NCBI GenBank assembly: GCA_964609615.1
Contig: CAZSRL010000009.1
Span: 1-33,231 of the forward strand
Reading direction: 5' to 3'
DNA length: 33,231 bases
Origin: CAZSRL01 sp964609615
Lineage (GTDB): Bacteria > Bacillota_I > Bacilli_A > RF39 > UBA660
Below, piece after piece: positions 21,107 through 31,121 of this stretch (its first letter is position 1; each line of letters starts with the position of its first letter). A program made the translations under genes and the position numbers. The notes under the pieces were generated by a model. That model saw only the letters and a list, made by a program, of their open reading frames with translations. It was not told where the DNA came from and did not search any database.

Positions 21107-23231
21107 TATCTTCACCCTCTATAACAGCAAAATCAATTTGTCTTTGTTCTTTGCTGGCTCTTAGGCAAACAACTTTTACTTTATCACCTAATCTATACAT
21201 TTTTCCTTTGTTATTTATTAAAGCCATTCTATCTTCATCATATGTATAAAAACCATCTAGTGTATTAACTGATACTAATCCACTTATTAGTTCTTTTGTC
21301 TCAACAAAGAATCCTTTGTCCATAACTCCATTAATAATTGCTTCATATTCATCTCCAACGTGTTTTTCCATGTATTCAGCAACTTTCATTTTAGTTACTT
21401 CTCTTTCTGCTTCATCTGCGTTGCGTTCTGTATCACTTATATGTTCGCATATAAAAGGTAAGGTTTTTTCGTAATCATTAACAAGATTTTTGTTTAAATT
21501 ACCACTAAATACATAGTCATTTAAAAGAGTATGTACTGTTAGATCTGAATATCTTCTTATTGGACTAGTAAAATGAGTATATATTTTACTTGCTAAACCA
21601 AAGTGTCCTATATTATCTGGTGAATATATAGCTTTTGACATGCTTCTTAGAAGATTATCTGCGATTACAGAATACATTTCTTCATCTTTTAAATCATTTG
21701 TAATATATTGGATTTCTTTTGGAGTTACAGTTTCATAATTAATGTTTTTATTAACACTATATCCTAAAATAGATATAAATTTCATAAATTCTTGAAGTTT
21801 TTCTGGGCTAGGTTTATCATGAACTCTATAAACAAAAGGTAAATCCATATTATTGATGTATGTTGCGACTGATTCATTAGCAGCTATCATAAAGTCTTCT
21901 ATTAAATTTTCTCCAATTCCTCTATCTCTTTTTGAAACATCAGTTACTAAACCATTTTCATCTACTATTAATTTTATTTCTTCTCTGTCAAAATCAATAT
22001 ATCCTCTACTAACCTTTTCTTTTCTAAGAAGATTTGCTAAATCTTTCATAATAAATAATGCATCTTTAAATTCCTCATATCCTGTAACTTGTTCATTATT
22101 AAATATTTTATTAACATTTTTATATGTCATTTGTTTTTTTGATTTAATTATAGATTTAAAAACTTCATAATTAATTATTTTTCCATTTTTATAGTCTATT
22201 TCCATTTCACAAGACATAGCAAGTCTATCAACATTAGGATTAAGTGAGCATATTCCATTAGATAATTCTACTGGTAACATTGGAGTTACTCTATCAGCTA
22301 AATAATATGAGTTACCTCTTTTAAATGCTTCTTCCCTAATAGCACTATCTTCCTTAACATAATATGAAACATCTGCGATATGAACCCCTAGTTTATAATT
22401 GTTATTGTCTAATACTTTAACACTTATTGCGTCATCTATATCTTTTGTATCATCTCCATCAATAGTAAAAATTTCTTCTTTTCTTAAATCTCTTCTTACT
22501 TTAAGTTCACTTGTTAATAATTCTTCTGATATACTACCTGGTATTAATTTTATTTCTTCGAGTACTTCTTCTGGGAATTCAGTAGGTATTCCTTTTTCAT
22601 GTTCTATTAATTTTATATCTGTTCCAGGAGCATTTTTATGACCTATAACTTGCAAAATACTTACTTCATATACTTTATTCTTTATTTCCTTTTCTAGTTT
22701 AATTGAAACCTTTAAACCGTCTACAAGGTTATCTGGATATCTAACTAATATTAATTTATAATTTAAGTTTTTGTTATCTAAAGTAACTATTGGTTTATTA
22801 TCAACAATTAAAATTTCTCCTATTAAATCATCTAGTTTTCTTTTTAAAACTTTAATTACTTTACCTTCTTTTTTTTCTCCAGGTTTAGATATAATTTCTG
22901 CTAAAACAACATCTCCATTAACTGAATTATTTAAATTCTTCTTGTTAATATATAAATCTTCCCCATCTAATATAATAAATCCAAAATTATTATTTTCTTT
23001 TATATCTATTCTCCCTATTTTATATGGAGTATTTTCTATTAAAGTATATTTATTTTTATTTGTTAAATATACTTTACCATCAATTATTAATTCATCTAAA
23101 ACTTTCTTTATTTCATTTAAATCTTCAGATGTATAATTATCATCTATATTTCTTGCTATTTGAGTTATTTCATAACTAACTCTTTTTTCTTTTGATAATA
23201 TTTCTATTATTGTATCTTTCATATTTTTCAC
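21090..23231 (-). CDS. rnr: RNase R (3'-5' exoribonuclease)
   Basis: The 713-residue processive exonuclease of the RNB family degrades structured RNA and faulty mRNAs on stalled ribosomes. It has an N-terminal winged-helix region, cold-shock domains (about 70-220), the RNB catalytic domain with the aspartate cluster IDGDDTKDIDDAISV near 255, and a C-terminal S1 domain (GDEYEAIINGVMDKGFFVE). The Lys-rich tail seen in some homologues is short. It overlaps smpB, so degradation and trans-translation factors are coexpressed. A terminator upstream separates it from the 191-residue protein gene, so a promoter is expected in 23232-23272. The stop is TAG. Confidence 0.97.
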   Translation of the reverse strand: MKNMKDTIIEILSKEKRVSYEITQIARNIDDNYTSEDLNEIKKVLDELIIDGKVYLTNKNKYTLIENTPYKIGRIDIKENNNFGFIILDGEDLYINKKNLNNSVNGDVVLAEIISKPGEKKEGKVIKVLKRKLDDLIGEILIVDNKPIVTLDNKNLNYKLILVRYPDNLVDGLKVSIKLEKEIKNKVYEVSILQVIGHKNAPGTDIKLIEHEKGIPTEFPEEVLEEIKLIPGSISEELLTSELKVRRDLRKEEIFTIDGDDTKDIDDAISVKVLDNNNYKLGVHIADVSYYVKEDSAIREEAFKRGNSYYLADRVTPMLPVELSNGICSLNPNVDRLAMSCEMEIDYKNGKIINYEVFKSIIKSKKQMTYKNVNKIFNNEQVTGYEEFKDALFIMKDLANLLRKEKVSRGYIDFDREEIKLIVDENGLVTDVSKRDRGIGENLIEDFMIAANESVATYINNMDLPFVYRVHDKPSPEKLQEFMKFISILGYSVNKNINYETVTPKEIQYITNDLKDEEMYSVIADNLLRSMSKAIYSPDNIGHFGLASKIYTHFTSPIRRYSDLTVHTLLNDYVFSGNLNKNLVNDYEKTLPFICEHISDTERNADEAEREVTKMKVAEYMEKHVGDEYEAIINGVMDKGFFVETKELISGLVSVNTLDGFYTYDEDRMALINNKGKMYRLGDKVKVVCLRASKEQRQIDFAVIEGEDNGNLK

Positions 23232-23272
23232 CTATCTTTATTTTATCACTAAATATATAATTTAAAAAGAAA

Positions 23273-23288
23273 AACACCATAAGGTGTT
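23273..23288 (-). terminator. terminator after the 191-residue protein gene
   Basis: AACACC (23273-23278) and GGTGTT (23283-23288) form a stem with loop ATAA. A T-rich stretch follows on the minus strand. It lies between the secG-side genes and rnr. Confidence 0.7.
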
Positions 23289-23305
23289 GTAAACAAACAT
23301 ATTAT

Positions 23306-23881
23306 TTATTTAATCATATCTATTTTCCAATATTTTTTTTCATATTTTAGTGTTATATTTTCACTTGAATTAGATTCTTCTGTTTGATCATTTTCTATAG
23401 TACACTTCTTTTTTAAATTAACTTCATAAGTAATTTCTTTTGCATTAAATTCTTGAACATTATATTCACTAAATTCTATAGTACAATTATTAACAATGTT
23501 TTTTTCTATTAAATATGTATTATTGTTTTTAATATCAATATATTTCTTTTCAACATAAATATCTTCAAACGCTTCTCTACCTGTCTTTGTAAAATATTTA
23601 GTCATTATATCTTCATAATTATTTATAAGAACTTGTTCATTATTTTCATTATTTTCTTTATCAAACTTACTAAATATATTAATATAATCATCATAAGTTT
23701 GTCTTGCGATACCCAAAGATACTTGTTCTGTAACTAAAGATTTTGTTAATGTTTTAGTTTTAGTAACAGTTTTTACTTTTGGATTATAGTAATCCGTATA
23801 ATAAATATATCCCAATAAACATAATACAATTATTATTAAAAATATTATAAAAACTATTCCTTTTTTACTCTTCTTTTCCAT
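23306..23881 (-). CDS. membrane-anchored protein of unknown function
   Basis: The 191-residue protein has a Lys-rich start, one membrane helix (about 8-27) and an extracytoplasmic region. That region has a Thr/Lys stretch (TKTKTLTKS), a helical part with YDDYINIFSKF, and a C-terminal beta-rich part (strands near 130-190) that includes two Cys (NNCTIEF and KKCTIEN) that could pair. I do not recognise a family; an NTF2-like or pilus-like fold would be a guess. It lies 18 bp after secG and is likely cotranscribed with it. It interrupts the usual secG-rnr adjacency. Confidence 0.65.
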   Translation of the reverse strand: MEKKSKKGIVFIIFLIIIVLCLLGYIYYTDYYNPKVKTVTKTKTLTKSLVTEQVSLGIARQTYDDYINIFSKFDKENNENNEQVLINNYEDIMTKYFTKTGREAFEDIYVEKKYIDIKNNNTYLIEKNIVNNCTIEFSEYNVQEFNAKEITYEVNLKKKCTIENDQTEESNSSENITLKYEKKYWKIDMIK

Positions 23882-23899
23882 AATATATCATTTCCTTTT

Positions 23900-24112
23900 T
23901 TATACAGACAATAATATTGAAAGTATAATAAACAAAAAACCTAACGAATAAGTAAATCTAGTTATAAATTTTTCGCTTCCTCTTTCTTTTACTTGACCTA
24001 ATAATGTAGAGTTCCCTCCACTAATTATTTGACCAGCATCACTTGCTTTTCCACTTTGTAAAAGTACCATTACAATTAAAAGCACACTTACTATTATTAA
24101 TAAAGTTTCCAT
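23900..24112 (-). CDS. secG: SecG, preprotein translocase subunit
   Basis: The 70-residue inner-membrane protein has two transmembrane segments (about 2-20 and 50-69) and the conserved loop VLLQSGKASDAGQIISGG. SecG assists the SecYEG channel during export. Length and order (after eno, before rnr) are typical of Bacillota. It lies 41 bp after eno. Confidence 0.95.
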   Translation of the reverse strand: METLLIIVSVLLIVMVLLQSGKASDAGQIISGGNSTLLGQVKERGSEKFITRFTYSLGFLFIILSILLSV

Positions 24113-24153
24113 AATTCACTTCCTTTTGTCTAATTTAATATTCTATCAACTTT

Positions 24154-25389
24154 TTATTTATTAGTCAACTCATCTTCTATATACATTAATCTATTATATT
24201 TTGCTATCCTTTCGCCTCTTGTTATACTTCCAGTTTTTATAAATGGTATATTTAAACCTACAGAAAAGTCAGCTATATATGAATCTGTAGTTTCTCCACT
24301 TCTATGTGAAATAATTGGAACATAATTATTTTTTTTAGCTAAACATATTGTTTCTAACATTTCATAAAACGTTCCTATTTGATTTGGTTTTATTAAAATA
24401 CTATTACACATTTTTTTATCTATTCCTATTTGTAATAATTCTTTATTTGTTACAAATAAATCATCTCCAACTATATTAACGGAATTACCTAGTTTACTTG
24501 TAATTTTTTGAAAACCTTCATAATCATTTTCATCAAATGGGTCTTCTATACTTATTATTGGAAATTTTAATACTATTTCTTCATAATATTTTAATAATTC
24601 ATCTCTGTCTAAATTCTTATTTTCAAAATTATATGTTTCTGTATTTTTGTTATAAAAAGTTGAAGCCGCTATGTCTAAAGCTATATAAACATCTTCCCCT
24701 GGTTTATATCCAGCATCTTTTATTGATTTCACTATATACGCTAAAGCTTCTTTATTGCTTTTTAAATCAGGAGCAAAACCTCCCTCATCTCCTACAGATG
24801 TAGATAAGTTTTCTTTTTTTAATAACGACTTTAATTCTTGAAATATTTCAGAGGCTGCCCTAATTGATTCTTTAATATTATTTAGTTTAGGAACAATCAT
24901 AAATTCTTGAATATCTAAATTATTAGATGCGTGAAGCCCACCATTAATAATATTTAACATAGGATGCGGCATCTTTTTTTCTTTTTTGTTTAGATATTCA
25001 TATAATTCTTTATCGTCTTGTAAAGAAGAGGCTTTTAAACAAGCTAAACTCACCCCTAGTATAGCATTAGCTCCTAAATTACTTTTATTATTTGTATTAT
25101 CTAAATTAATCATTATTTCATCTATTTTTCTTTGATCAGATACTTCTATACCAATTAATTCTTTTTTTATTATATTATTAACATTAGAAACAGCTTTTAA
25201 AACTCCTTTACCACAATATCTATGATCATTATCTCTAAGTTCAATTGCTTCTTTTTCCCCAGTGGATGCCCCACTTGGAACAGATGCGGTTGCGGATACT
25301 CCGTTTTCTAATTTTACATTTACTTCAACTGTGGGTATTCCTCTGGAATCTAAGATTTCTCTTGCTTTAATATCTTTTATTTGACTCAT
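24154..25389 (-). CDS. eno: enolase
   Basis: The 411-residue glycolytic enzyme converts 2-phosphoglycerate to phosphoenolpyruvate with Mg2+. Diagnostic stretches are AREILDSRGIPTVEV, PSGASTGEKEAIELRD, NIINGGLHASNNLDIQEFMIVP, SVGDEGGFAPDL, the metal ligands in ALDIAAS, IEDPFDEND and GDDLFVTN, the catalytic Lys in ILIKPNQIGT, and SHRSGETTDSYIAD. It is somewhat shorter than the common ~430 residues. AGGAGG precedes the ATG. On the minus strand TTAACA and TATAAT (25411-25438) form a likely promoter. Confidence 0.97.
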   Translation of the reverse strand: MSQIKDIKAREILDSRGIPTVEVNVKLENGVSATASVPSGASTGEKEAIELRDNDHRYCGKGVLKAVSNVNNIIKKELIGIEVSDQRKIDEIMINLDNTNNKSNLGANAILGVSLACLKASSLQDDKELYEYLNKKEKKMPHPMLNIINGGLHASNNLDIQEFMIVPKLNNIKESIRAASEIFQELKSLLKKENLSTSVGDEGGFAPDLKSNKEALAYIVKSIKDAGYKPGEDVYIALDIAASTFYNKNTETYNFENKNLDRDELLKYYEEIVLKFPIISIEDPFDENDYEGFQKITSKLGNSVNIVGDDLFVTNKELLQIGIDKKMCNSILIKPNQIGTFYEMLETICLAKKNNYVPIISHRSGETTDSYIADFSVGLNIPFIKTGSITRGERIAKYNRLMYIEDELTNK

Positions 25390-25410
25390 ATTTCCTCCTA
25401 TTATATATTT

Positions 25411-25438
25411 ATTATACTATTTTTTTTATTAATGTTAA
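25411..25438 (-). promoter_or_regulatory. probable eno promoter
   Basis: On the minus strand there is TTAACA (25433-25438), a 16 bp spacer and a consensus TATAAT (25411-25416). The leader to the enolase ATG is short. Confidence 0.55.
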
Positions 25439-25461
25439 ATATATTATTAATTTTTTTTAAA

Positions 25462-25475
25462 AAAAATGGTATAAT
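25462..25475 (+). promoter_or_regulatory. extended -10 promoter of the FemAB gene
   Basis: TGGTATAAT (TATAAT at 25470-25475) fits an extended -10 element; the -35 region is only A/T-rich. It lies about 35 bp before the FemAB start, back to back with the eno promoter. Confidence 0.55.
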
Positions 25476-25509
25476 AACTTTGAGTAAAATGAAGGGAATG
25501 GTATAGAAG

Positions 25510-26778
25510 ATGATAATAAAAGATATTTCAATGAATGAATTTAATGATTTTTCAAAAAACCACATTTTAAAAAACATGTTTCAATCTATACAATATGCTG
25601 AGCTTATGTCTAAATATGGATATGAACCAATATATGTTGGAGGATATGAAAACAATATCTTAGTTGCGGCTTCTATGCTTTTAACAAAGAAGATTGCTCC
25701 TGCGTTTAAATATGGTTATGCTCCTAGAGGATTTTTAGTTGATTATTTAAATTCAGAATTATTAAGTGAATTTACAAAAAAACTACAAGGATTTTTATAT
25801 AAAAAAAATATAATATTTGTTAAAATAAATCCAGAAATAATATATTCAATAGTAAATAAAGATAATGGAGAAAAAGAAATAAATTATATAAATGCTAAAA
25901 TAATTGATATATTGGAAAGTTTAGGGTATATCAAATTAAAAGATAATTTATATTTTGAAGCTTTATTACCTAGATATAATCCAATAATTAGTTTAATGGA
26001 ATATGATTTTACTAAACTAAGTTCAACTATAAAAAATAAAATTACTAAAAATGCAAAAAAAGGTTTATATCTTGTAGAAGGTACTACAGAAGATTTAAAA
26101 ACTTTTTATAGTTTTATAAAGGATAAAAAAAATAGACCTTTTGAATATTATAAAGATTATTATGAAATATATAATAGAGATGATATGATGGATTTAATCC
26201 TAATAGAAATTAATAATACAGAGTATTTAAAAGCAATAAAAAGTGAATATGAAAAAGAAGTTGAAATAAATAATATTTTAAATGTTGATTTTCAAAATAA
26301 TCCTAAAGACGAAGGCGTTTATAATAAAAAAATGAATTCTGATAAAAAACTAAGTGATTTAAATGTTGAAATTGGAAAAACTTCTTTAAAAATACAAAAA
26401 AATATATTAAAAGATACTATAGCTGGTGCATTAGTAATAAAGTATATGAATAGAGTATATATTCTTATAAGTGGTTTTGATAAAAATTATTCAAAGCTTA
26501 ATCCAAATTATTTATTACATGCTAAAATAATTGATAAATATAAAAAAGAAAACTATAAGTTTTTAGACCTAAATGGAATAACTGGGGATTTCACTGATGA
26601 TAATCCATATAAAGGATTAAATGATTTTAAAACTAGTTTAAATCCAAAGATTTATGAATATATAGGTGAATTTGATATGGTTGTGAATAAAACAATGTAT
26701 CAAATACTTCTAAGTTCTAATAAACTTCAAAAAGAATTTCAAAGAAAAGACTTAAAACAAACAGAAAAAAGTAATTAA
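25510..26778 (+). CDS. FemAB-family peptidoglycan aminoacyltransferase
   Basis: The 422-residue cytosolic enzyme adds amino acids from aminoacyl-tRNA to the lipid II stem peptide, building the interpeptide bridge. The FemAB pattern is visible: FQSIQYAELMSKYGYEPIYVGGY near the start, KYGYAPRGFLVDY, a central GNAT half with TIKNKITKNAKKGLYLVEG, a charged helical arm (about 240-300), and the second GNAT half ending in LDLNGITGDFTDDNPYKGLNDFKTSLNPKIYEYIGEFD. The closest match type is FemX/MurM-like; which residue is added cannot be told. The ribosome site is weak (AGGGA about 12 nt before the ATG). Confidence 0.88.
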   Translation: MIIKDISMNEFNDFSKNHILKNMFQSIQYAELMSKYGYEPIYVGGYENNILVAASMLLTKKIAPAFKYGYAPRGFLVDYLNSELLSEFTKKLQGFLYKKNIIFVKINPEIIYSIVNKDNGEKEINYINAKIIDILESLGYIKLKDNLYFEALLPRYNPIISLMEYDFTKLSSTIKNKITKNAKKGLYLVEGTTEDLKTFYSFIKDKKNRPFEYYKDYYEIYNRDDMMDLILIEINNTEYLKAIKSEYEKEVEINNILNVDFQNNPKDEGVYNKKMNSDKKLSDLNVEIGKTSLKIQKNILKDTIAGALVIKYMNRVYILISGFDKNYSKLNPNYLLHAKIIDKYKKENYKFLDLNGITGDFTDDNPYKGLNDFKTSLNPKIYEYIGEFDMVVNKTMYQILLSSNKLQKEFQRKDLKQTEKSN

Positions 26779-26794
26779 TTATTAATTACTTTTT
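26766..26794. terminator. bidirectional terminator between the FemAB gene and uvrA
   Basis: AAAAAGTAATTAA (26766-26778) pairs with its complement at 26782-26794, with a 3-base loop. It is A-rich on one side and T-rich on the other. The FemAB stop (26776-26778) is part of the stem, and the uvrA stop lies at 26798. Confidence 0.85.
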
Positions 26795-26797
26795 ATT

Positions 26798-29605
26798 TTA
26801 TAAAACTTTTTTTAAATATTGTCCTGTATATGATTTTTTTTCTTTTATTATTTCTTCAGGAGTACCTTGTACAATTATTTCTCCCCCTAAACTTCCCCCT
26901 TCGGGTCCTAAATCTATAATATAATCTGATGTTTTTATAACATCTAAATTATGTTCAATAATTATAACAGTATCTCCGTTATCTACAATTCTTTGTAATA
27001 TTACTAATAGTTTTTTTACATCATCTGAGTGTAACCCAGTAGTTGGTTCATCTAATATAAATACGCTTTTACCAGTCGGTTTCTTTTGAAGTTCTTTAGC
27101 AAGTTTTACTCTAGCTGCTTCTCCTCCTGATAATGTAAGAGCATTTTGACCTAATTTAATATAACCAAGTCCTACTTCACTCATCAAATCTAATGATTTT
27201 TTTACTTTAGGAATATTTTTAAATATTTCTCTTGCTTCATCAACTCTCATATCTAAAACATCAGATATATTTTTTTCTTTAAATTTTACTTGCAATGTTT
27301 CTGTATTATATCTTTTTCCATGGCATACATCACATGGTACGTAAACATCAGGTAAGAAATGCATTTCTATTTTCTTTACTCCATCACCTTTGCAAGCTTC
27401 ACATCTTCCACCTTTTACATTAAAAGAAAATCTACCTTTATCATATCCTCTAATTTTAGATTCCTTAGCATTTGTAAAAACATCTCTTATAATATCAAAT
27501 ACTCCTACATATGTTGCTGGGTTACTCCTAGGTGTTCTTCCAATAGGATCTTGAGAAATATTTACTACTTTATCAATTTTTTCTATTCCCTTAATTGTTT
27601 TATGTAATCCTGGTTTTTCCTTTCTTCTATACAATGTATGTGAAAGACTTTTATAAAGTATTTCATTTATTAGTGTACTTTTACCACTTCCACTAACTCC
27701 AGTTATAACATTCATTACTCCAAGAGGAATTTTTACATTAATATTTTTTAAATTGTTTTCTTTTGCTCCAACAATCTCTATATAATTTTTGCTTGTTCTT
27801 CTTTTATTTGGTACTTCAATTTTTAATTCTCCACTTAAATATTTTCCTGTTATACTTTTTTTATTGTTCATAACATCAACTGGTGTTCCTTCAGCTATAA
27901 CATGTCCGCCTTTATCACCAGCTTTAGGGCCAATATCAATTAACCAATCACTTGCTAACATTGTATCTATATCATGTTCTACAACAATTAATGTATTGCC
28001 TAAATCTCTCATGTCTAGAAGAGAATTAATTAATTTATTATTGTCTCTTTGATGAAGGCCAATACTTGGTTCATCTAATACATATAACACACCGCTTAAT
28101 CTTGATCCTATTTGAGTAGCAAGTCTAATTCTTTGGCTTTCTCCTCCGGATAAAGTTGATGCATTTCTTGATAAAGAAAGATATTCAAGGCCTACATTAT
28201 TTAGAAAGGATAGTCTATTTTTTATTTCTTTTATTATTAAATCACTTATTTCAAGTTCGGTTTTATTAAGTTTTAATGTATCAAAAAATTTAATCAAATC
28301 TCTAATACTTAAATCAGTAAGTTCAATAATATTTTTTTTGTTAATATACACATTTAATATTTCTTCTTTTAATTTATTACCATAACAACTTTTACAAGTA
28401 GACTCAGTCATATAACTTTCAATCCAAGTTCTAATACTTGGTGAAGTTGTTTCTATATATCTTCTTTCTAAATTTGAAATTATTCCTTCAAAATAATCAT
28501 GACTTTTTAATATACTTCCACTTTTTAACGTATAAGATAAGTTTAGTTTATCTTTTGAACCATATAATATAATGTCTAAGTCTTTTCTTTTCATATCTTT
28601 TACAGGCACATTTAAATCTATATTATAATAATCCGCTACTGATTGTAGTTTTTTGTAATAAAGTTTTAATGTATCTCCACTTTGAAAGGAAGATATTGCT
28701 CCTCCTAAAATGCTTTTAGTCTTATCTGGGATTAAAATATCTTCATCTATCTTAGACTCAACACCCAAACCTTTACATTGAGAACAAGCGCCAAAAGGGC
28801 TGTTAAAACTAAACATTCTAGGTTCTAATTCAGGTAAAGAAAAATTACATTCATTACAAGCATAATTTTCACTCATTAATAATTCTTCTTTACCAATAAT
28901 ATTTATTAATACTTTCCCCATTGCCAACTTTGTTGATAGTTCAATCGATTCAAAAATACGAGATCTAGCCTCAGGCTTAATAATTATTCTATCAACAACT
29001 ACTTCAATATTACTTTTATTGTTTTTTTCAAGAATAATATCTTGAGATAAATCAATAACTTCTCCATTTACTCTTACTCTTACAAACCCTTGTTTCTTTA
29101 AATCAATAAACAATTCTTTATGTGTCCCTTTTTCTCCTCTTACAACTGGAGCCATAATTTCAACTTTATTATCAACATAAAAATCTAATAATTTGTTGGT
29201 CATTTCCTCAATGCTTTGTGCTTTAATTGGTTTTTTATGAATAGGACAATAAGGAATACCTATTCTTGCGAATAAAAGCCTTAAGTAATCATATATCTCT
29301 GTTACTGTACCAACAGTACTTCTAGGATTCTTATTTGTTGTTTTTTGATCAATACTAATACTTGGACTAAGTCCCTCAATATAATCAACATCAGGTTTTT
29401 CACTATTACCTAAAAATTGTCTTGCATATGCACTTAAACTTTCTATATATCTTCTTTTCCCTTCAGCATATATTGTATCAAATGCAAGTGAACTTTTTCC
29501 ACTTCCACTAACTCCTGTCATAACAACTAACCTATTTTTAGGAATCTCTATATTAATATTTTTTAAATTATTTTCTCTTGCTCCTTTAATAATTATCTTA
29601 TCCAT
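26798..29605 (-). CDS. uvrA: UvrA, excinuclease ABC subunit A
   Basis: This 935-residue damage-recognition ATPase has two ABC domains. Walker A is GVSGSGKSS at 31-39 and again GVSGSGKST in the second half. ABC signatures are LSGGESQRI and LSGGEAARV. The zinc modules CNEC...CSQC and CEAC...CDVC are complete, and DEPSIGLH and DEPTTGLH form the Walker B boxes. With UvrB and UvrC it performs nucleotide excision repair. It is the usual length. GAGGAAG lies 7 nt before the ATG. uvrB lies upstream on the same strand, but the PadR/HAAS pair with its own promoter and terminator stands between them. Confidence 0.98.
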   Translation of the reverse strand: MDKIIIKGARENNLKNINIEIPKNRLVVMTGVSGSGKSSLAFDTIYAEGKRRYIESLSAYARQFLGNSEKPDVDYIEGLSPSISIDQKTTNKNPRSTVGTVTEIYDYLRLLFARIGIPYCPIHKKPIKAQSIEEMTNKLLDFYVDNKVEIMAPVVRGEKGTHKELFIDLKKQGFVRVRVNGEVIDLSQDIILEKNNKSNIEVVVDRIIIKPEARSRIFESIELSTKLAMGKVLINIIGKEELLMSENYACNECNFSLPELEPRMFSFNSPFGACSQCKGLGVESKIDEDILIPDKTKSILGGAISSFQSGDTLKLYYKKLQSVADYYNIDLNVPVKDMKRKDLDIILYGSKDKLNLSYTLKSGSILKSHDYFEGIISNLERRYIETTSPSIRTWIESYMTESTCKSCYGNKLKEEILNVYINKKNIIELTDLSIRDLIKFFDTLKLNKTELEISDLIIKEIKNRLSFLNNVGLEYLSLSRNASTLSGGESQRIRLATQIGSRLSGVLYVLDEPSIGLHQRDNNKLINSLLDMRDLGNTLIVVEHDIDTMLASDWLIDIGPKAGDKGGHVIAEGTPVDVMNNKKSITGKYLSGELKIEVPNKRRTSKNYIEIVGAKENNLKNINVKIPLGVMNVITGVSGSGKSTLINEILYKSLSHTLYRRKEKPGLHKTIKGIEKIDKVVNISQDPIGRTPRSNPATYVGVFDIIRDVFTNAKESKIRGYDKGRFSFNVKGGRCEACKGDGVKKIEMHFLPDVYVPCDVCHGKRYNTETLQVKFKEKNISDVLDMRVDEAREIFKNIPKVKKSLDLMSEVGLGYIKLGQNALTLSGGEAARVKLAKELQKKPTGKSVFILDEPTTGLHSDDVKKLLVILQRIVDNGDTVIIIEHNLDVIKTSDYIIDLGPEGGSLGGEIIVQGTPEEIIKEKKSYTGQYLKKVL

Positions 29606-29623
29606 TTTAACACTTCCTCAATT

Positions 29624-29652
29624 ATTTTAGCATACACTTGTTTGTTATTCAA
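29624..29652 (-). promoter_or_regulatory. uvrA proximal promoter
   Basis: On the minus strand there is TTGAAT (29647-29652), a 17 bp spacer and TAAAAT (29624-29629) with an upstream TGC giving an extended -10. A second candidate further up has TTGTTA (29706-29711), a 16 bp spacer and TATAAT (29684-29689). No LexA/DinR box of the CGAAC-N4-GTTCG type was seen. Confidence 0.55.
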
Positions 29653-29733
29653 CTATTATTTATTATTCCCTTATAGAGCATATATTATAACATAATTATA
29701 AATTTTAACAAATAATTTCTTATTAAATAAAAA

Positions 29734-29749
29734 AACGCTATAAAGCGTT
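29734..29749 (-). terminator. terminator of the HAAS membrane protein gene
   Basis: AACGCT (29734-29739) and AGCGTT (29744-29749) form a stem with a 4-base loop. Seven or more T residues follow on the minus strand. It lies directly after the HAAS gene stop. Confidence 0.85.
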
Positions 29750-29751
29750 AT

Positions 29752-31121
29752 TTAATCATCTAACTCTGGATGATATACACCATTTAAATAATAACTTTCA
29801 TCATCAAGATTTAATTTATTCATGTCTTTTTCATTAATATAAATTGTTAGTTTAATATTATCAACATTAGAATAATCTATTATTTTATTATTTTTTAAAT
29901 CTTTAAAGAAGCTTTTAAAAAAATATTTTGTTGCATAAATATCTGCGTTTACATCATATTCTCCTTCTAATGTTTTACTAATTTTAACATTTTCTAAATA
30001 ATCATAGTATTCTGCTTTTATTCTTATTTGATTATCTAATGTTTTATCATATTCTATATATGTAGCTTCATCCGGATTATAATGATTATTAATTTCTGTT
30101 CTATATAAAGGTGATAATTCAGCTGTTTGTGTTATGCTTTTAATCTTTTTACTTGATTCTGGATAAGGAACAGTTTCTATTTTAGAAAATTCCAAACTAC
30201 AAATACATATACCAACTATAAATACTATTATTACTCCCACTAAAGAAAGTATTACTCTAAGTCCTTTTATAGGTTTATCAAATATAACTCTATAAAATAT
30301 ATCAAGTAACCATATATTACCTGCTATTAAAGCTAGTGCTATTAATAATAATCCAACAAACCATTTATACATTATACCAACATAAATAATAAATCCAAAT
30401 CCAGCACACAATCCAACTAAACTAAATATAAATGGTAGTGCCATTATTAAAATAATTATTTTAAAGAATGAAAATACAGCTTTTTCTTTATTATTATTAG
30501 ATTTAATAATATTATTTGGTTTAATTTCTGGTTTAACATTATTTTTTTCTTTATTTATTTCTTCGTTCATTTCTTCATTTCCTTTCTCATCTTCTAAATA
30601 TCTTTTTTTAAAGATATTTAGAAATAACAATACCGCTACTACTAAATATGAAATTTCTATTAAAAATCCCCAAATAGTATTTAATATGTTACCAATATTA
30701 GCATAAGTTAAATTTACAAATATATCTTGACCTATTTCTTCTATTAAAACAAAAGGTATTTTTAATATTGCTATAAATATTATAATAACAATTATTTCTA
30801 ATATAAATCTAATAACTTCACTAAATGATTTATTTGAGAATTTATCTACTAGTTTTTTTATAATATTATTACATGTTTCAAAAAATTCTATTCCAGCATT
30901 TTTTTGGTATAATTATCATTTATTTTATAAGCATCTAATATTTCTTTTGCTAAATCATTAACATTACCAAGATCTTTTATTGTTTTTTCAACTGATTGAT
31001 TTCTTTTAGTTTTTTCATCAATAAATTCACTATACTCAGATATAATATCATTTATTTCTTCTTCTTTTAAAATAGAAATCTTTTTTCTTAATGTTTTTAA
31101 AAATTCTTCCTTATTCATCAT
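29752..31121 (-). pseudogene. HAAS-domain (DUF1700-type) membrane protein, split by one frameshift
   Basis: The N-terminal ~77 residues are a HAAS domain (NKEEFLKTLRKKISILKEEEINDIISEYSEFIDEK, then SVEKTIKDLGN), which usually partners a PadR regulator. At an A7 run (30899-30905) the frame hits TAG within three codons. A -1 shift continues smoothly as NAGIEFFETCNNI and onward into membrane segments and a C-terminal extracytoplasmic domain, about 458 residues in all. The downstream frame has no start codon with a ribosome site at the junction. It could be a true pseudogene, phase variation, slippage-restored expression or an assembly error. The start (31121 or 31118) overlaps the PadR gene. Confidence 0.8.
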
